9,948 bases of DNA from assembly GCA_002385805.1 (NCBI GenBank), contig DGEF01000021.1, positions 1 to 9,948 of the forward strand, written 5' to 3'. Shown one piece after another: positions 1-6,041 of this stretch (the first letter of the stretch is position 1; each line of letters starts with the position of its first letter). The notes below the pieces were generated by a model, which had not been told where the DNA came from, did not search any database, and worked only from the letters and a program-made list of their open reading frames with translations. Source of the DNA: Peptococcaceae bacterium UBA3933 (lineage in GTDB: Bacteria > Bacillota > Peptococcia > Peptococcales > BICA1-8). The translations under genes and the position numbers were made by a program.

Positions 1-809
1 AAACCTTTGAATTAATAGATTTAACAGATGAACAACCACCCATTGCCGTACAGCTTTTCGGGTCTGAACCTGAGATCATGGCCCAAGGAGCTAAAATTGC
101 CGAAGAAAAAGGTGCCGATATCATAGATATTAATATGGGCTGTCCTGTGCCCAAAGTGGTTACAAATAATGAAGGGTCGGCTTTAATGCGAGATGTTAAG
201 CTGGCTTCTCAAATCGTAGAGCAAGTAGCTAAAAGCGTGCAGATTCCGGTAACGGTTAAAATCCGCAAAGGCTGGGATGAAAACAGCATTAATGCGGTAG
301 AATTTGCTCAAAAAATGGAGGAGGCCGGAGCAAAGGCCATCGCCGTTCACGGGCGAACACGGTGTCAGTTTTATTCAGGCACTGCCGATTGGAACATCAT
401 AAAAAAAGTTAAAGAAGCAGTTCAGGTTCCCGTTATCGGTAACGGGGATATTTTTTCGGCAGAAGATGCGGAAAAAATGTTCCAACAAACCGGGTGTGAC
501 GGAGTCATGGTGGCCCGGGGTGCTCTGGGCAATCCCTGGTTGTTTAAAGAAATCACCTCTTACCTTACCACAGGAGTAAAAGCCCACCAACCTACGCTTG
601 AGGAAAAAATAGAAATGATTTACCGGCATGCTTCTTTAGCGGTTAAATACAAAGGGGAAAATATCGCCATTAAAGAAATGCGCAAGCATGTGGCCTGGTA
701 TGTAAAAGGATTACCTTATGCTGCGAAAATGCGTGATAAAGTCAATAAAGTTACGACAATGTCTGAGTTAGCTGAATTATTAAATGAATATTTACTACAT
801 TTTAGATGA
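1..809 (+). CDS. dusB: tRNA-dihydrouridine synthase DusB, 5' end outside the window
   Basis: This is a flavoenzyme that reduces specific uridines in the tRNA D-loop to dihydrouridine, using FMN and NAD(P)H in the cytoplasm. The open frame runs in from the window edge (first full codon at 3) and gives 268 visible residues. Family members have about 320, so roughly 50 N-terminal residues are missing. The first in-frame ATG (78) lies inside the conserved fold and is not the start. The signature NMGCPVPKV is present, with the catalytic Cys at 141-143, followed by the FMN-site segment HGRTR (about 349-363), a VIGNGDI strand and GVMVARGALGNPW, all typical of the TIM barrel. The C-terminal helical tRNA-binding domain ends normally. 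The next gene, codY, follows after 82 nt with no obvious terminator, so cotranscription is possible. DusB is favoured over other Dus families because of overall similarity. The enzyme class is certain, the subfamily slightly less so. Confidence 0.93.
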   Translation, partial: TFELIDLTDEQPPIAVQLFGSEPEIMAQGAKIAEEKGADIIDINMGCPVPKVVTNNEGSALMRDVKLASQIVEQVAKSVQIPVTVKIRKGWDENSINAVEFAQKMEEAGAKAIAVHGRTRCQFYSGTADWNIIKKVKEAVQVPVIGNGDIFSAEDAEKMFQQTGCDGVMVARGALGNPWLFKEITSYLTTGVKAHQPTLEEKIEMIYRHASLAVKYKGENIAIKEMRKHVAWYVKGLPYAAKMRDKVNKVTTMSELAELLNEYLLHFR

Positions 810-848
810 AAAATATACGTAAAGTGCATAAATTGTGAAAAATTGGTA

Positions 849-893
849 ATACTACTAACAAATCCAAATAAATAGGAGGTAAGTTAGTAGTAT
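849..893 (+). promoter_or_regulatory. Perfect 11-bp inverted repeat enclosing the codY ribosome binding site
   Basis: The arms ATACTACTAAC (849-859) and GTTAGTAGTAT (883-893) are exact reverse complements, separated by 23 nt. The loop holds the codY Shine-Dalgarno (AGGAGG, 874-879), and the right arm ends within the start codon (ATG at 892-894). In RNA this would form a hairpin with the SD in the loop and the first two bases of the start codon in the stem. In DNA it could be an operator. The pairing is seen directly; the regulatory role is inferred. Confidence 0.6.
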
Positions 894-1623
894 GGAAATT
901 CAAACCTTATTAGAAAAAACCAGAGTAATGCACCAATTGCTACAAAAAGCGGCCAGCAATGCTCTGGATTTTGAAACAATAGCCGGTGAGTTAAAAGATG
1001 TAATCGGGTGCAATGTTTATATTGTAGGTAAAAAAGGAGTGCTTTTAGGTCAATCCTGCATGGAGGCTGATTCCTTATTTGGCCCGGAAGACCTGGAAAA
1101 CAAACAGTTCTCTGAAGAATGTACCCAGTGGATTTTCGGGTTTACTCAAACTGAGATAAACCTCCAGAGGGAAAATCATTATATTATCCTGGCACCGATT
1201 ATAAGCAGTGGTGATAGACTGGGCACATTAGTATACACCCGTAAAGGACAACCTTTTAACCCCTCGGAAGTAATCCTTTCAGAATATGGTTCATCTGTCG
1301 CCGGCATGCAGATTATGAAGATTGTTAACCAGAGGATTGAAAATGAAGCCAGGAAAAAGACCGTAGTTCAATTGGCCTTAGAAGTCCTCTCCTATTCTGA
1401 ACTGGAAGCTGTTAAGTACATCTTTAATGAAATTGAAGGCAATGAAGGTTTCTTAGTGGCCAGTAAGTTAGCTGAACAGTATAAGTTAACTCGCTCAGTC
1501 ATAGTAAATGCTTTAAGAAAACTGGAAAGTGCCGGTGTTATTGATGCCCGCTCTTTGGGTATGAAAGGTACATATATTAAAGTCCTTAATGACTATCTTT
1601 ATGAAGAGTTGGCTCAAGTTTAA
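892..1623 (+). CDS. codY: Global nutritional regulator CodY
   Basis: CodY is a cytoplasmic dimeric repressor that senses branched-chain amino acids, and in many species GTP, and controls amino-acid metabolism genes. The 243-residue product has an N-terminal GAF-type sensor (about 1-150) and a C-terminal winged helix-turn-helix (about 185-240). The DNA-binding part is almost identical to the Bacillus protein: LTRSVIVNALRKLESAGVI, then SLGMKGTYIKVLN. The ATG at 892 has AGGAGG 12 nt upstream. The protein is about 15 residues shorter than Bacillus CodY (259). The shortfall lies mainly in the sensor, between the KQFSEECTQWIFG segment and APIISSGDRLGT, where the Bacillus protein contributes to its ligand pocket. 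The gene stands between dusB and a terminator followed by a cysteine-catabolism pair, not with hslUV as in Bacillus. Family assignment is firm; ligand specificity is open. Confidence 0.95.
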   Translation: MEIQTLLEKTRVMHQLLQKAASNALDFETIAGELKDVIGCNVYIVGKKGVLLGQSCMEADSLFGPEDLENKQFSEECTQWIFGFTQTEINLQRENHYIILAPIISSGDRLGTLVYTRKGQPFNPSEVILSEYGSSVAGMQIMKIVNQRIENEARKKTVVQLALEVLSYSELEAVKYIFNEIEGNEGFLVASKLAEQYKLTRSVIVNALRKLESAGVIDARSLGMKGTYIKVLNDYLYEELAQV

Positions 1624-1641
1624 AATTAAAATTTCCTTAAC

Positions 1642-1674
1642 AAAGCTAGGAGAAAATCCTGGCTTTTCATTTTG
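1642..1674 (+). terminator. Rho-independent terminator after codY
   Basis: A 10-bp stem (1642-1651 with 1657-1666, one G-U pair) closes a GAAAA loop and runs into a T-rich tail (TTTTCATTTT). It starts 19 nt after the codY stop and separates codY from the sigma-54-controlled desulfidase gene. The tail is interrupted by CA, so some read-through is likely. Confidence 0.8.
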
Positions 1675-1679
1675 ACAAT

Positions 1680-1700
1680 ATATTCTCAATATGAGAAAAT
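1680..1700 (+). promoter_or_regulatory. Imperfect palindrome, candidate upstream activator site for the sigma-54 activator
   Basis: TTCTCA (1683-1688) and TGAGAA (1692-1697) are exact inverted arms around ATA, extended by AT/AT beyond a one-base mismatch. The centre lies about 90 bp upstream of the start site predicted from the sigma-54 promoter at 1755-1770. That is in the range where enhancer-binding proteins bind. Assignment to the activator encoded at 3150-4913 is inferred from position and symmetry only. Confidence 0.45.
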
Positions 1701-1738
1701 TATTATCAAGTTGAAAATATTAGGGAAAAAGTAGCGTA

Positions 1739-1801
1739 ACCACTCCTTTTTTTCTGGCATGATTTTTGCACGAATTATAAGCAAGTAAATAAAGGAGTGG
1801 T
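1739..1801 (+). promoter_or_regulatory. 11-bp inverted repeat pairing the desulfidase SD with an upstream anti-SD
   Basis: ACCACTCCTTT (1739-1749) is the exact reverse complement of AAAGGAGTGGT (1791-1801), which contains the Shine-Dalgarno of the desulfidase gene. The sigma-54 promoter lies between the arms, and its predicted start (about 1780) excludes the left arm from its own transcript. Only RNA initiated further upstream, such as codY read-through, would carry both arms and hide the SD. Confidence 0.55.
1755..1770 (+). promoter_or_regulatory. Sigma-54 (-24/-12) promoter of the cysteine desulfidase gene
   Basis: TGGCAT-N5-TTGCA matches the RpoN consensus TGGCAC-N5-TTGCA at all but one position. 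The invariant GG (1756-1757) and GC (1768-1769) are separated by exactly 10 bp. Transcription should start near 1780, leaving a leader of about 25 nt before the ATG at 1806. A sigma-54 activator gene follows the controlled gene, which strongly supports the call. Confidence 0.88.
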
Positions 1802-1805
1802 AAGA

Positions 1806-3113
1806 ATGCTAAAGAATAGCTTATTAACGATACTCAAGAAAGAAATTAAACCGGCTATTGGGTGTACCGAACCTGTAGCGGTAGCTTTAGGTGCCGCTAT
1901 AGTTGCCGATTTACTACAAGAACAAGTTACCTTTTTGGAGGTAAAGGTAGATCCTAATATTTATAAAAACGGTATGGGGGTTTATGTACCGGGGACTAAA
2001 GAAAAAGGACTTGTTATTGCTGCAGCCTTAGGAGCAATAGGAGGAAAAGCTCACCTGGAATTAGAAGTTTTAAAAGATATTACCGAAACTCACTATCTCC
2101 AAGCCCAAAATCTGGTCCAACAGGGACGGGTAAAGGTAAGTTACATTCTCCGACATCAAGGTGTTTTGGTTAATATAAAAGGCCAATCAAAGAATAATCA
2201 GGCCCAGGTAATCATCAGTAAAACCCATACTAATGTTGTTTACAAAGAGTTAAACGGGGAAGTTTTGCTGGATACCACAAAGAGCATAGATGACCAACAG
2301 GGTAGCGATTTAAACTTAATAAAGCAACTGACTATTGAACAAATAATTGGGCAAGTAAATAGTTTTCAGGAAAGTGAACTAAGATTTTTAGAAAAAATCA
2401 GGACCGTTAATAAACAAATTGCTGAACTGGGTTTAACCAGGCCTATGGGTATGGGGGTAGGTTATCAATGGTATAATCTAATGACCCAAGGCATTATTCC
2501 TAAAGATCTTGTAAACCTTTGTAAGGCTTATACCGGGGCGGCTACCGATGCCCGTATGTCCGGCCAGAACCTTCCGGTAATGAGTTGTGCCGGTAGCGGC
2601 AACCAAGGTTTAATGGCCTCTTTACCTGTAATTATAACCGGAGAATTTTTAAAGGCTTCCCCGGAAAAATTATACCGGGCTTTAGCCTTAAGTTTTTTAG
2701 TTACTATTTATGTTAAAACCCATATAGGCAGGTTATCTGCTATTTGCGGTTGTGCCGTAGCAGCCAGTCTGGGGGCGGGAGCCGGTATCGGTTATTTATG
2801 GGAGCTGGACTCGCAAAAAATAAAGGGAATCATTAATAATATTGCCGCAGATATCTCGGGAATGGTTTGTGACGGAGCTAAACCGGGCTGTGCCTTAAAA
2901 ATGGTTACTGCTATTGACGCCAGTCTGCAAATGGCTTTTTTAGCCAAACAAGGTGTGATCATAGAACCAAAGAGTGGAATTGTAAGCAGTTCTCCGGAAG
3001 AAACAATCCGTAATATTGGTTATTTAAGCAACCCCGGAATGTTAGAAACTGATAAAACAATCCTGGAAATAATGGTTCGGGAACAGGAAAAGGAGCAACA
3101 AAAACTGGCTTAA
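1806..3113 (+). CDS. cyuA: L-cysteine desulfidase (UPF0597/CyuA family)
   Basis: This is a cytoplasmic iron-sulfur enzyme that breaks L-cysteine down to pyruvate, ammonia and sulfide. It belongs to the CyuA/CdsB family, related to the alpha part of iron-sulfur serine dehydratases. The 435 residues match the usual family length. Conserved landmarks are GCTEP (Cys20), NIYKNGMGVYVPGT (51-64), SGSGNQG-like AGSGNQG (262-268), CGC (314-316) and GMVCDGAKPGC (352-362). Cys20, Cys314 or 316 and Cys355 are the likely 4Fe-4S ligands by family analogy. The ATG at 1806 is preferred over the in-frame GTG at 1797 because that GTG lies in the SD itself (AAAGGAG, 1791-1797), leaving 8 nt to the ATG. The gene is preceded by a sigma-54 promoter and followed after 36 nt by a sigma-54 activator, as in the cysteine-catabolism module known from Clostridioides difficile. 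A related serine-dehydratase activity cannot be excluded. Confidence 0.9.
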   Translation: MLKNSLLTILKKEIKPAIGCTEPVAVALGAAIVADLLQEQVTFLEVKVDPNIYKNGMGVYVPGTKEKGLVIAAALGAIGGKAHLELEVLKDITETHYLQAQNLVQQGRVKVSYILRHQGVLVNIKGQSKNNQAQVIISKTHTNVVYKELNGEVLLDTTKSIDDQQGSDLNLIKQLTIEQIIGQVNSFQESELRFLEKIRTVNKQIAELGLTRPMGMGVGYQWYNLMTQGIIPKDLVNLCKAYTGAATDARMSGQNLPVMSCAGSGNQGLMASLPVIITGEFLKASPEKLYRALALSFLVTIYVKTHIGRLSAICGCAVAASLGAGAGIGYLWELDSQKIKGIINNIAADISGMVCDGAKPGCALKMVTAIDASLQMAFLAKQGVIIEPKSGIVSSSPEETIRNIGYLSNPGMLETDKTILEIMVREQEKEQQKLA

Positions 3114-3149
3114 AAAAATCCTGTTTGCTAAGTTTCAGGGGTGAAAAAG

Positions 3150-4913
3150 ATGGTAGAATTAGGCTTAAATGCTATAAAAGATACGGTAATCCAGGTGGCT
3201 GAGGCTATTGCTACCGTTTTACATGTTGATGTTACAATAATTGACAAGCAAAAACGACGGATAGCAGCCACAGGAAAATACCGGGACAGGGTAGATAAAT
3301 ATATAGCTACAGATTCGATTTTTACCAAAGTTTTGGAAGAAGAAAGCACCTTGTTTTTTACCGATAGGCAGAGTTCCCTGTATTGTGCCGAATGTTCCGC
3401 AAAAAAGGATTGTGCCGATTTAGCCCATCTTTGCTGTCCGATTAAAGTAGAAGGGGAAACTGTAGGTCTCATTAGTTTGATTGCTTTTTCCGAGAAACAA
3501 AGACAAGTACTGGTGGCTAACCAAGGGAATTACTTAAACTTTTTATTTAAAATGGCTTCTTTATTGGCCAGTAAATTAAAAGAAGAAAGAGCCAGGGAAA
3601 AGCTTTCTGTGCAGAAAGAACAGTTAGAAGCCATTATTAATTCGGTTTCGGAAGGTTTGCTGGCTGTCAATGGAACAGGCCGCATCAGCTTTTGCAACAA
3701 AAATGCTGCCGATATGTTAGATAAAGAAATGGAGAGTCTTGTAGGAAAAGATATAAAAAAAGTATTACCATCCTTCAACTTAAAACTTCCTAAAAATACT
3801 CAAACCATTATGATCCCCCGCCGGGGTGCAAGGGTCTTTATGCTGGTTTCCAGCATACCTATTGTAACGGAGGGCCAGAGTAAAGGTGCTGTATTAACTT
3901 TAAGGAGTATCAGGGAAGTTTATGAAATGGCGGGACAGGTAAGTTTCAATAATAATAACTTTAGTTTTGATCAAATAATCGGTAAAAGCGAAAAATTAAA
4001 ACACACTGTAGAAATTGCCCGTAAAGCCGCCTTACAGGATTCCACCATTTTAATACAAGGGGAAAGCGGAACGGGAAAAGAACTTTTTGCCCGGGCTATC
4101 CATCAGGAAAGTAGACGAAAGGACAAACCTTTAATCGCCATAAATTGCGGGGCGATTCCGGAAAACCTTTTGGAGAGCGAACTTTTTGGGTATGAAGAAG
4201 GAGCTTTTACCGGAACAAGACCTGGCGGTAAGCCGGGTAAACTGGAACTGGCCCATGAAGGTACAGTCTTTCTGGATGAGATAGGAGATATGCCTTTGCC
4301 TTTACAAGTTAAATTACTGCGGTTTTTGCAAGACGGCAGGATCGAACCCTTGGGGGGTACCAGAAGCAAACTGGTTAATGTCAGGGTTATCGCTGCTACC
4401 AATAAAAACCTGGAAAAACTAATGGAAGAGGGAAAATTTAGAGAGGATTTATACTACCGTCTTAGTGTTGTTCCTCTAGAAATACCTCCTTTAAGAGAGC
4501 GCCGGGAAGATATTGACCTTTTAATAGATTACTTTCTCAATAGGTTCAGCCAGCTTTACGAAAGTAAACCTTTTAGTATTTCACCTTCGGCCAGAGAAAT
4601 TTTTTATAAATATGACTGGCCGGGTAATATCAGAGAACTGGAAAACTCCTTGGAATATGCTGTGAATATGGTTAAAGGCACCTATATTGATGTAGAAGAC
4701 CTGCCTCCCCGGATTCGAAAACAGTCAACTTCTAAAAAAATAGTTCCAGAAGAAACGGAATTAATTCCTTTAGAGGAAATGGAAAAAAGGCTTTTACAAC
4801 TGGCTTGGGAGAAATACGGTAGGTATAAAGACGCCACCCTTTTAATAGCTGAACAACTAAAAATCAGTAGAGCCAGCGTTTATCGCAAGTTGAAAAAATA
4901 TAATATCTCTTGA
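3150..4913 (+). CDS. Sigma-54-dependent transcriptional activator with Cys-rich sensor, PAS, AAA+ and Fis-type HTH
   Basis: This is an enhancer-binding protein that uses ATP hydrolysis to open sigma-54 promoters. From the N-terminus (587 residues from the ATG) it has a GAF-like sensor (about 1-140) with Cys79, 82, 88, 95 and 96, a helical linker, a PAS domain (about 158-250), an AAA+ domain (about 276-510) and a Fis/TyrR-type HTH ending the protein (about 562-585, ISRASVYRKLKKY). Walker A is GESGTGKE (304-311), Walker B is TVFLDEIGDM (372-381), the arginine-finger region is FREDLYYRL, and WPGNIREL is intact. The sigma-contact loop reads GAFTGT (351-356) instead of GAFTGA. The ATG at 3150 is chosen because AGGGGTG (3137-3143) lies 6 nt upstream; the GTG at 3141 has no SD. 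There is no receiver domain, so it senses a ligand rather than a kinase. The likely target is the adjacent sigma-54 promoter at 1755-1770, making it functionally like C. difficile CdsR. The effector is unknown; cysteine or sulfide is an inference. Confidence 0.93.
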   Translation: MVELGLNAIKDTVIQVAEAIATVLHVDVTIIDKQKRRIAATGKYRDRVDKYIATDSIFTKVLEEESTLFFTDRQSSLYCAECSAKKDCADLAHLCCPIKVEGETVGLISLIAFSEKQRQVLVANQGNYLNFLFKMASLLASKLKEERAREKLSVQKEQLEAIINSVSEGLLAVNGTGRISFCNKNAADMLDKEMESLVGKDIKKVLPSFNLKLPKNTQTIMIPRRGARVFMLVSSIPIVTEGQSKGAVLTLRSIREVYEMAGQVSFNNNNFSFDQIIGKSEKLKHTVEIARKAALQDSTILIQGESGTGKELFARAIHQESRRKDKPLIAINCGAIPENLLESELFGYEEGAFTGTRPGGKPGKLELAHEGTVFLDEIGDMPLPLQVKLLRFLQDGRIEPLGGTRSKLVNVRVIAATNKNLEKLMEEGKFREDLYYRLSVVPLEIPPLRERREDIDLLIDYFLNRFSQLYESKPFSISPSAREIFYKYDWPGNIRELENSLEYAVNMVKGTYIDVEDLPPRIRKQSTSKKIVPEETELIPLEEMEKRLLQLAWEKYGRYKDATLLIAEQLKISRASVYRKLKKYNIS

Positions 4914-4928
4914 TATATTTGATCTTAA

Positions 4929-4956
4929 AGCCGCTCAAGTAAAGTATTTTCATTTA
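4929..4956 (-). repeat. Solo inverted copy of the left end of the 9430-9636 structured element
   Basis: Read on the minus strand, this segment gives TAAATGAAAAT, then AC, then TTTACTTGAGCGGCT. The sequence at 9427-9452 is the same apart from the 2-nt AC insertion. The similarity fades after GCGGCT, only 16 bp from the stop codon of the activator gene. It resembles a truncated copy or a single terminus of a dispersed element. Confidence 0.75.
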
Positions 4957-4996
4957 CTACGGCACGCTCTAGGACATGAAGATTTCTATAAAAGAG

Positions 4997-5034
4997 GTCA
5001 TTGCGAAGGAGCGCAAGTGACTGAAGCAATCCCT
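4997..5034 (+). repeat. GTCAT(C/T)GCGA...GC(A/G)ATCCC dispersed repeat, copy 1
   Basis: It begins GTCATTGCGAAGGAGCGC and ends CTGAAGCAATCCC. It shares its ends and the GAAGGAGCGCA core with the copy at 9286-9322, and its ends with the copy at 6205-6239. GTCA-TTGCG pairs with CGCAA-G-TGAC to give a 9-bp bulged hairpin. This looks like a small non-autonomous intergenic repeat family. Confidence 0.75.
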
Positions 5035-5067
5035 TAACCTCAACCTTAACCTTCGCCGTAAGGCGAA
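5035..5067 (+). repeat. CTCAACCTTAACCTT tract plus TTCGCC hairpin
   Basis: CTCAACCTTAACCTT (5039-5053) recurs exactly at 6317-6331. It overlaps a hairpin TTCGCC-GTAA-GGCGAA (5052-5057 and 5062-5067), whose counterpart in the second mosaic is the weaker TTCGC/GCGAA pair at 6292-6307. The two parts appear in swapped order in the two gaps. Confidence 0.65.
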
Positions 5068-5076
5068 TAATTAGTA

Positions 5077-5106
5077 TCCATTCGTGTCTATTCATGTGCA
5101 TCCATG
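5077..5106 (+). repeat. Three 10-bp degenerate tandem repeats (YCYATTCRTG)
   Basis: TCCATTCGTG, TCTATTCATG and TGCATCCATG follow one another without spacer. The 10-bp period gives repeats facing the same side of the helix. There are no spacers and no coding potential, and the function is unknown. Confidence 0.7.
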
Positions 5107-5124
5107 TTTAATAAATCTAGCCAT

Positions 5125-5141
5125 AAGTCACTAGTCACTAA
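5125..5141 (+). repeat. 17-bp exact dispersed repeat AAGTCACTAGTCACTAA, copy 1
   Basis: This is identical to 6438-6454, where it forms the right half of a larger hairpin. Here the left half is missing. The repeat unit is built on (AGTCACT). Confidence 0.75.
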
Positions 5142-5257
5142 ACTTGTTGTAATTTTTGTAAAAAGATGGCGTAATTTATAGATTATATGATAATATAGTC
5201 TTAAATAACCGAATATTTTTTCTATTTACTTTAGTAGAAAGATTATTTTATAGGTTT

Positions 5258-5274
5258 TCCTTTTAAAAGGAGGT
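5258..5274 (+). promoter_or_regulatory. comFC: comFC ribosome binding site inside a 14-bp palindrome
   Basis: TCCTTTTAAAAGGA (5258-5271) is a perfect palindrome whose right half is the SD (AAAGGAGGT, 5266-5274). In RNA it could form a 5-bp stem with a UUAA loop that occupies the SD. The SD lies 7 nt before the ATG at 5282 and decides that start over the upstream GTG at 5273. Confidence 0.55.
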
Positions 5275-5281
5275 GTCCCAG

Positions 5282-5983
5282 ATGAGCTTTTTAAGTCATC
5301 TGACGGAACTTCTTTTTCCAACACCCCAAATATGTCCCTTATGTAACACTAAACAGGACAAGCTTATGATTTGTGCTTCCTGTTTGGAAAAATTAGAGAA
5401 AATTAAAAAAGACTTAAGTCAATGCAGTCGGTGCGGAACTTTTGGTCGTATTGGTTCGTTTTGTGATAATTGCCGGGACTGGCCTCCTTATATGGCGAAA
5501 AACTTTGCAGCAGTGCCCTATATAGATGAATATAAGGAGTTGTTACATAAATTTAAATTTAATAAACAGGGTTGGCTTGCACCGGTATTGGTAGAATTGC
5601 TGCTAAAAGAGATCCCTCCCGCAAAGTTTGATTTAGTTCTTCCCGTTCCTTTACATATTGTGCGTTTTCGGGAAAGGGGTTTTAACCAGTCCGCCCTTTT
5701 AGCCCAACCTCTGGCATGTGGTTTAAATGTTACTTATAGTGATACAATTTTGCAGCGGAAACTCAATACTCCTCACCAAACAGGTCTTAATAGAAAGGAT
5801 CGCCGGTTAAATTTAGAGGGTGCTTTTCAGGTTGCTAGGATTAACCTAGTTAAGGACAAAAACATCCTCATTGTGGATGATGTTCTTACCACCGGGGCTA
5901 CCCTTTTGGAATGTGCTAAAGCATTAAGGAATGCCGGCGCCGGAACCATTTACTGCACTACCTGGGCGGCAGGTGTTGTTTAA
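5282..5983 (+). CDS. comFC: ComFC family phosphoribosyltransferase-like competence protein
   Basis: ComFC is the third protein of the comF operon, associated with uptake and cytoplasmic processing of transforming DNA; family members carry a PRTase fold. The 233-residue protein has two N-terminal four-cysteine zinc-finger halves (Cys18, 21, 31, 34 and Cys48, 51, 61, 64). A PRTase domain follows, with FDLVLPVPLH, RERGFNQS, LNRKDRRLNLEGAF and the PRPP-binding motif IVDDVLTTGAT (197-207). The length is normal for the family. The ATG at 5282 has an ideal SD 7 nt upstream, whereas the in-frame GTG at 5273 overlaps the SD. No comFA or comFB precedes it; the upstream neighbour is a repeat-filled gap. 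Downstream come yvyF and flgM, the order seen in Bacillus. ComFC proteins also occur in bacteria not known to be competent, so a competence role here is not proven. Confidence 0.92.
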   Translation: MSFLSHLTELLFPTPQICPLCNTKQDKLMICASCLEKLEKIKKDLSQCSRCGTFGRIGSFCDNCRDWPPYMAKNFAAVPYIDEYKELLHKFKFNKQGWLAPVLVELLLKEIPPAKFDLVLPVPLHIVRFRERGFNQSALLAQPLACGLNVTYSDTILQRKLNTPHQTGLNRKDRRLNLEGAFQVARINLVKDKNILIVDDVLTTGATLLECAKALRNAGAGTIYCTTWAAGVV

Positions 5984-6041
5984 AATTTCCCCGGCCTGGT
6001 TAAATTAATAGATAAAACAACCGGGTTAGGAGGAATAGATA

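Larger units (their letters stand above)
4914..5272. other. Gene-free gap filled by a mosaic of short dispersed repeats
   Basis: No plausible gene is present. The gap holds, in order, a solo copy of the structured-element end (4929-4956), a GTCATTGCG hairpin repeat (4997-5034), a CTCAACCTTAACC tract with a TTCGCC hairpin (5035-5067), a 10-bp tandem repeat (5077-5106) and an AGTCACTAGTCACTA unit (5125-5141). The final 130 bases are AT-rich and presumably contain the comFC promoter, but no convincing -35/-10 pair was found. No classical terminator follows the activator gene. Confidence 0.7.

Noticed and set aside
1685..1701. CodY box (AATTTTCWGAAAATT) on the minus strand near the desulfidase promoter
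   Set aside because: At least four mismatches in the 15-bp consensus, so the site is better described as a TTCTCA/TGAGAA palindrome.
1672..1706. TTGACA as the -35 of a housekeeping promoter for the desulfidase gene
   Set aside because: At 17 bp spacing the -10 reads GAAAAT. The better TATTAT is 23 bp away. The sigma-54 promoter downstream is far stronger.
3128..4402. Minus-strand frames inside the activator gene (and similar ones in dusB and flgK)
   Set aside because: They lie opposite strongly conserved coding sequence, lack SDs and show no recognisable domains, so they are antisense shadows.
5156..5196. Promoter for comFC from TTGTAA and nearby TATAGA or TATGAT
   Set aside because: No -35/-10 pair has acceptable spacing (15 bp or none), and the tract is AT-rich enough to give such matches by chance.
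5995..6025. Terminator after comFC from CCTGGTT / AACCGGG
   Set aside because: The 17-nt loop, a G-U pair and lack of a T-tract make it a poor terminator. It leads straight into the small ORF's SD.
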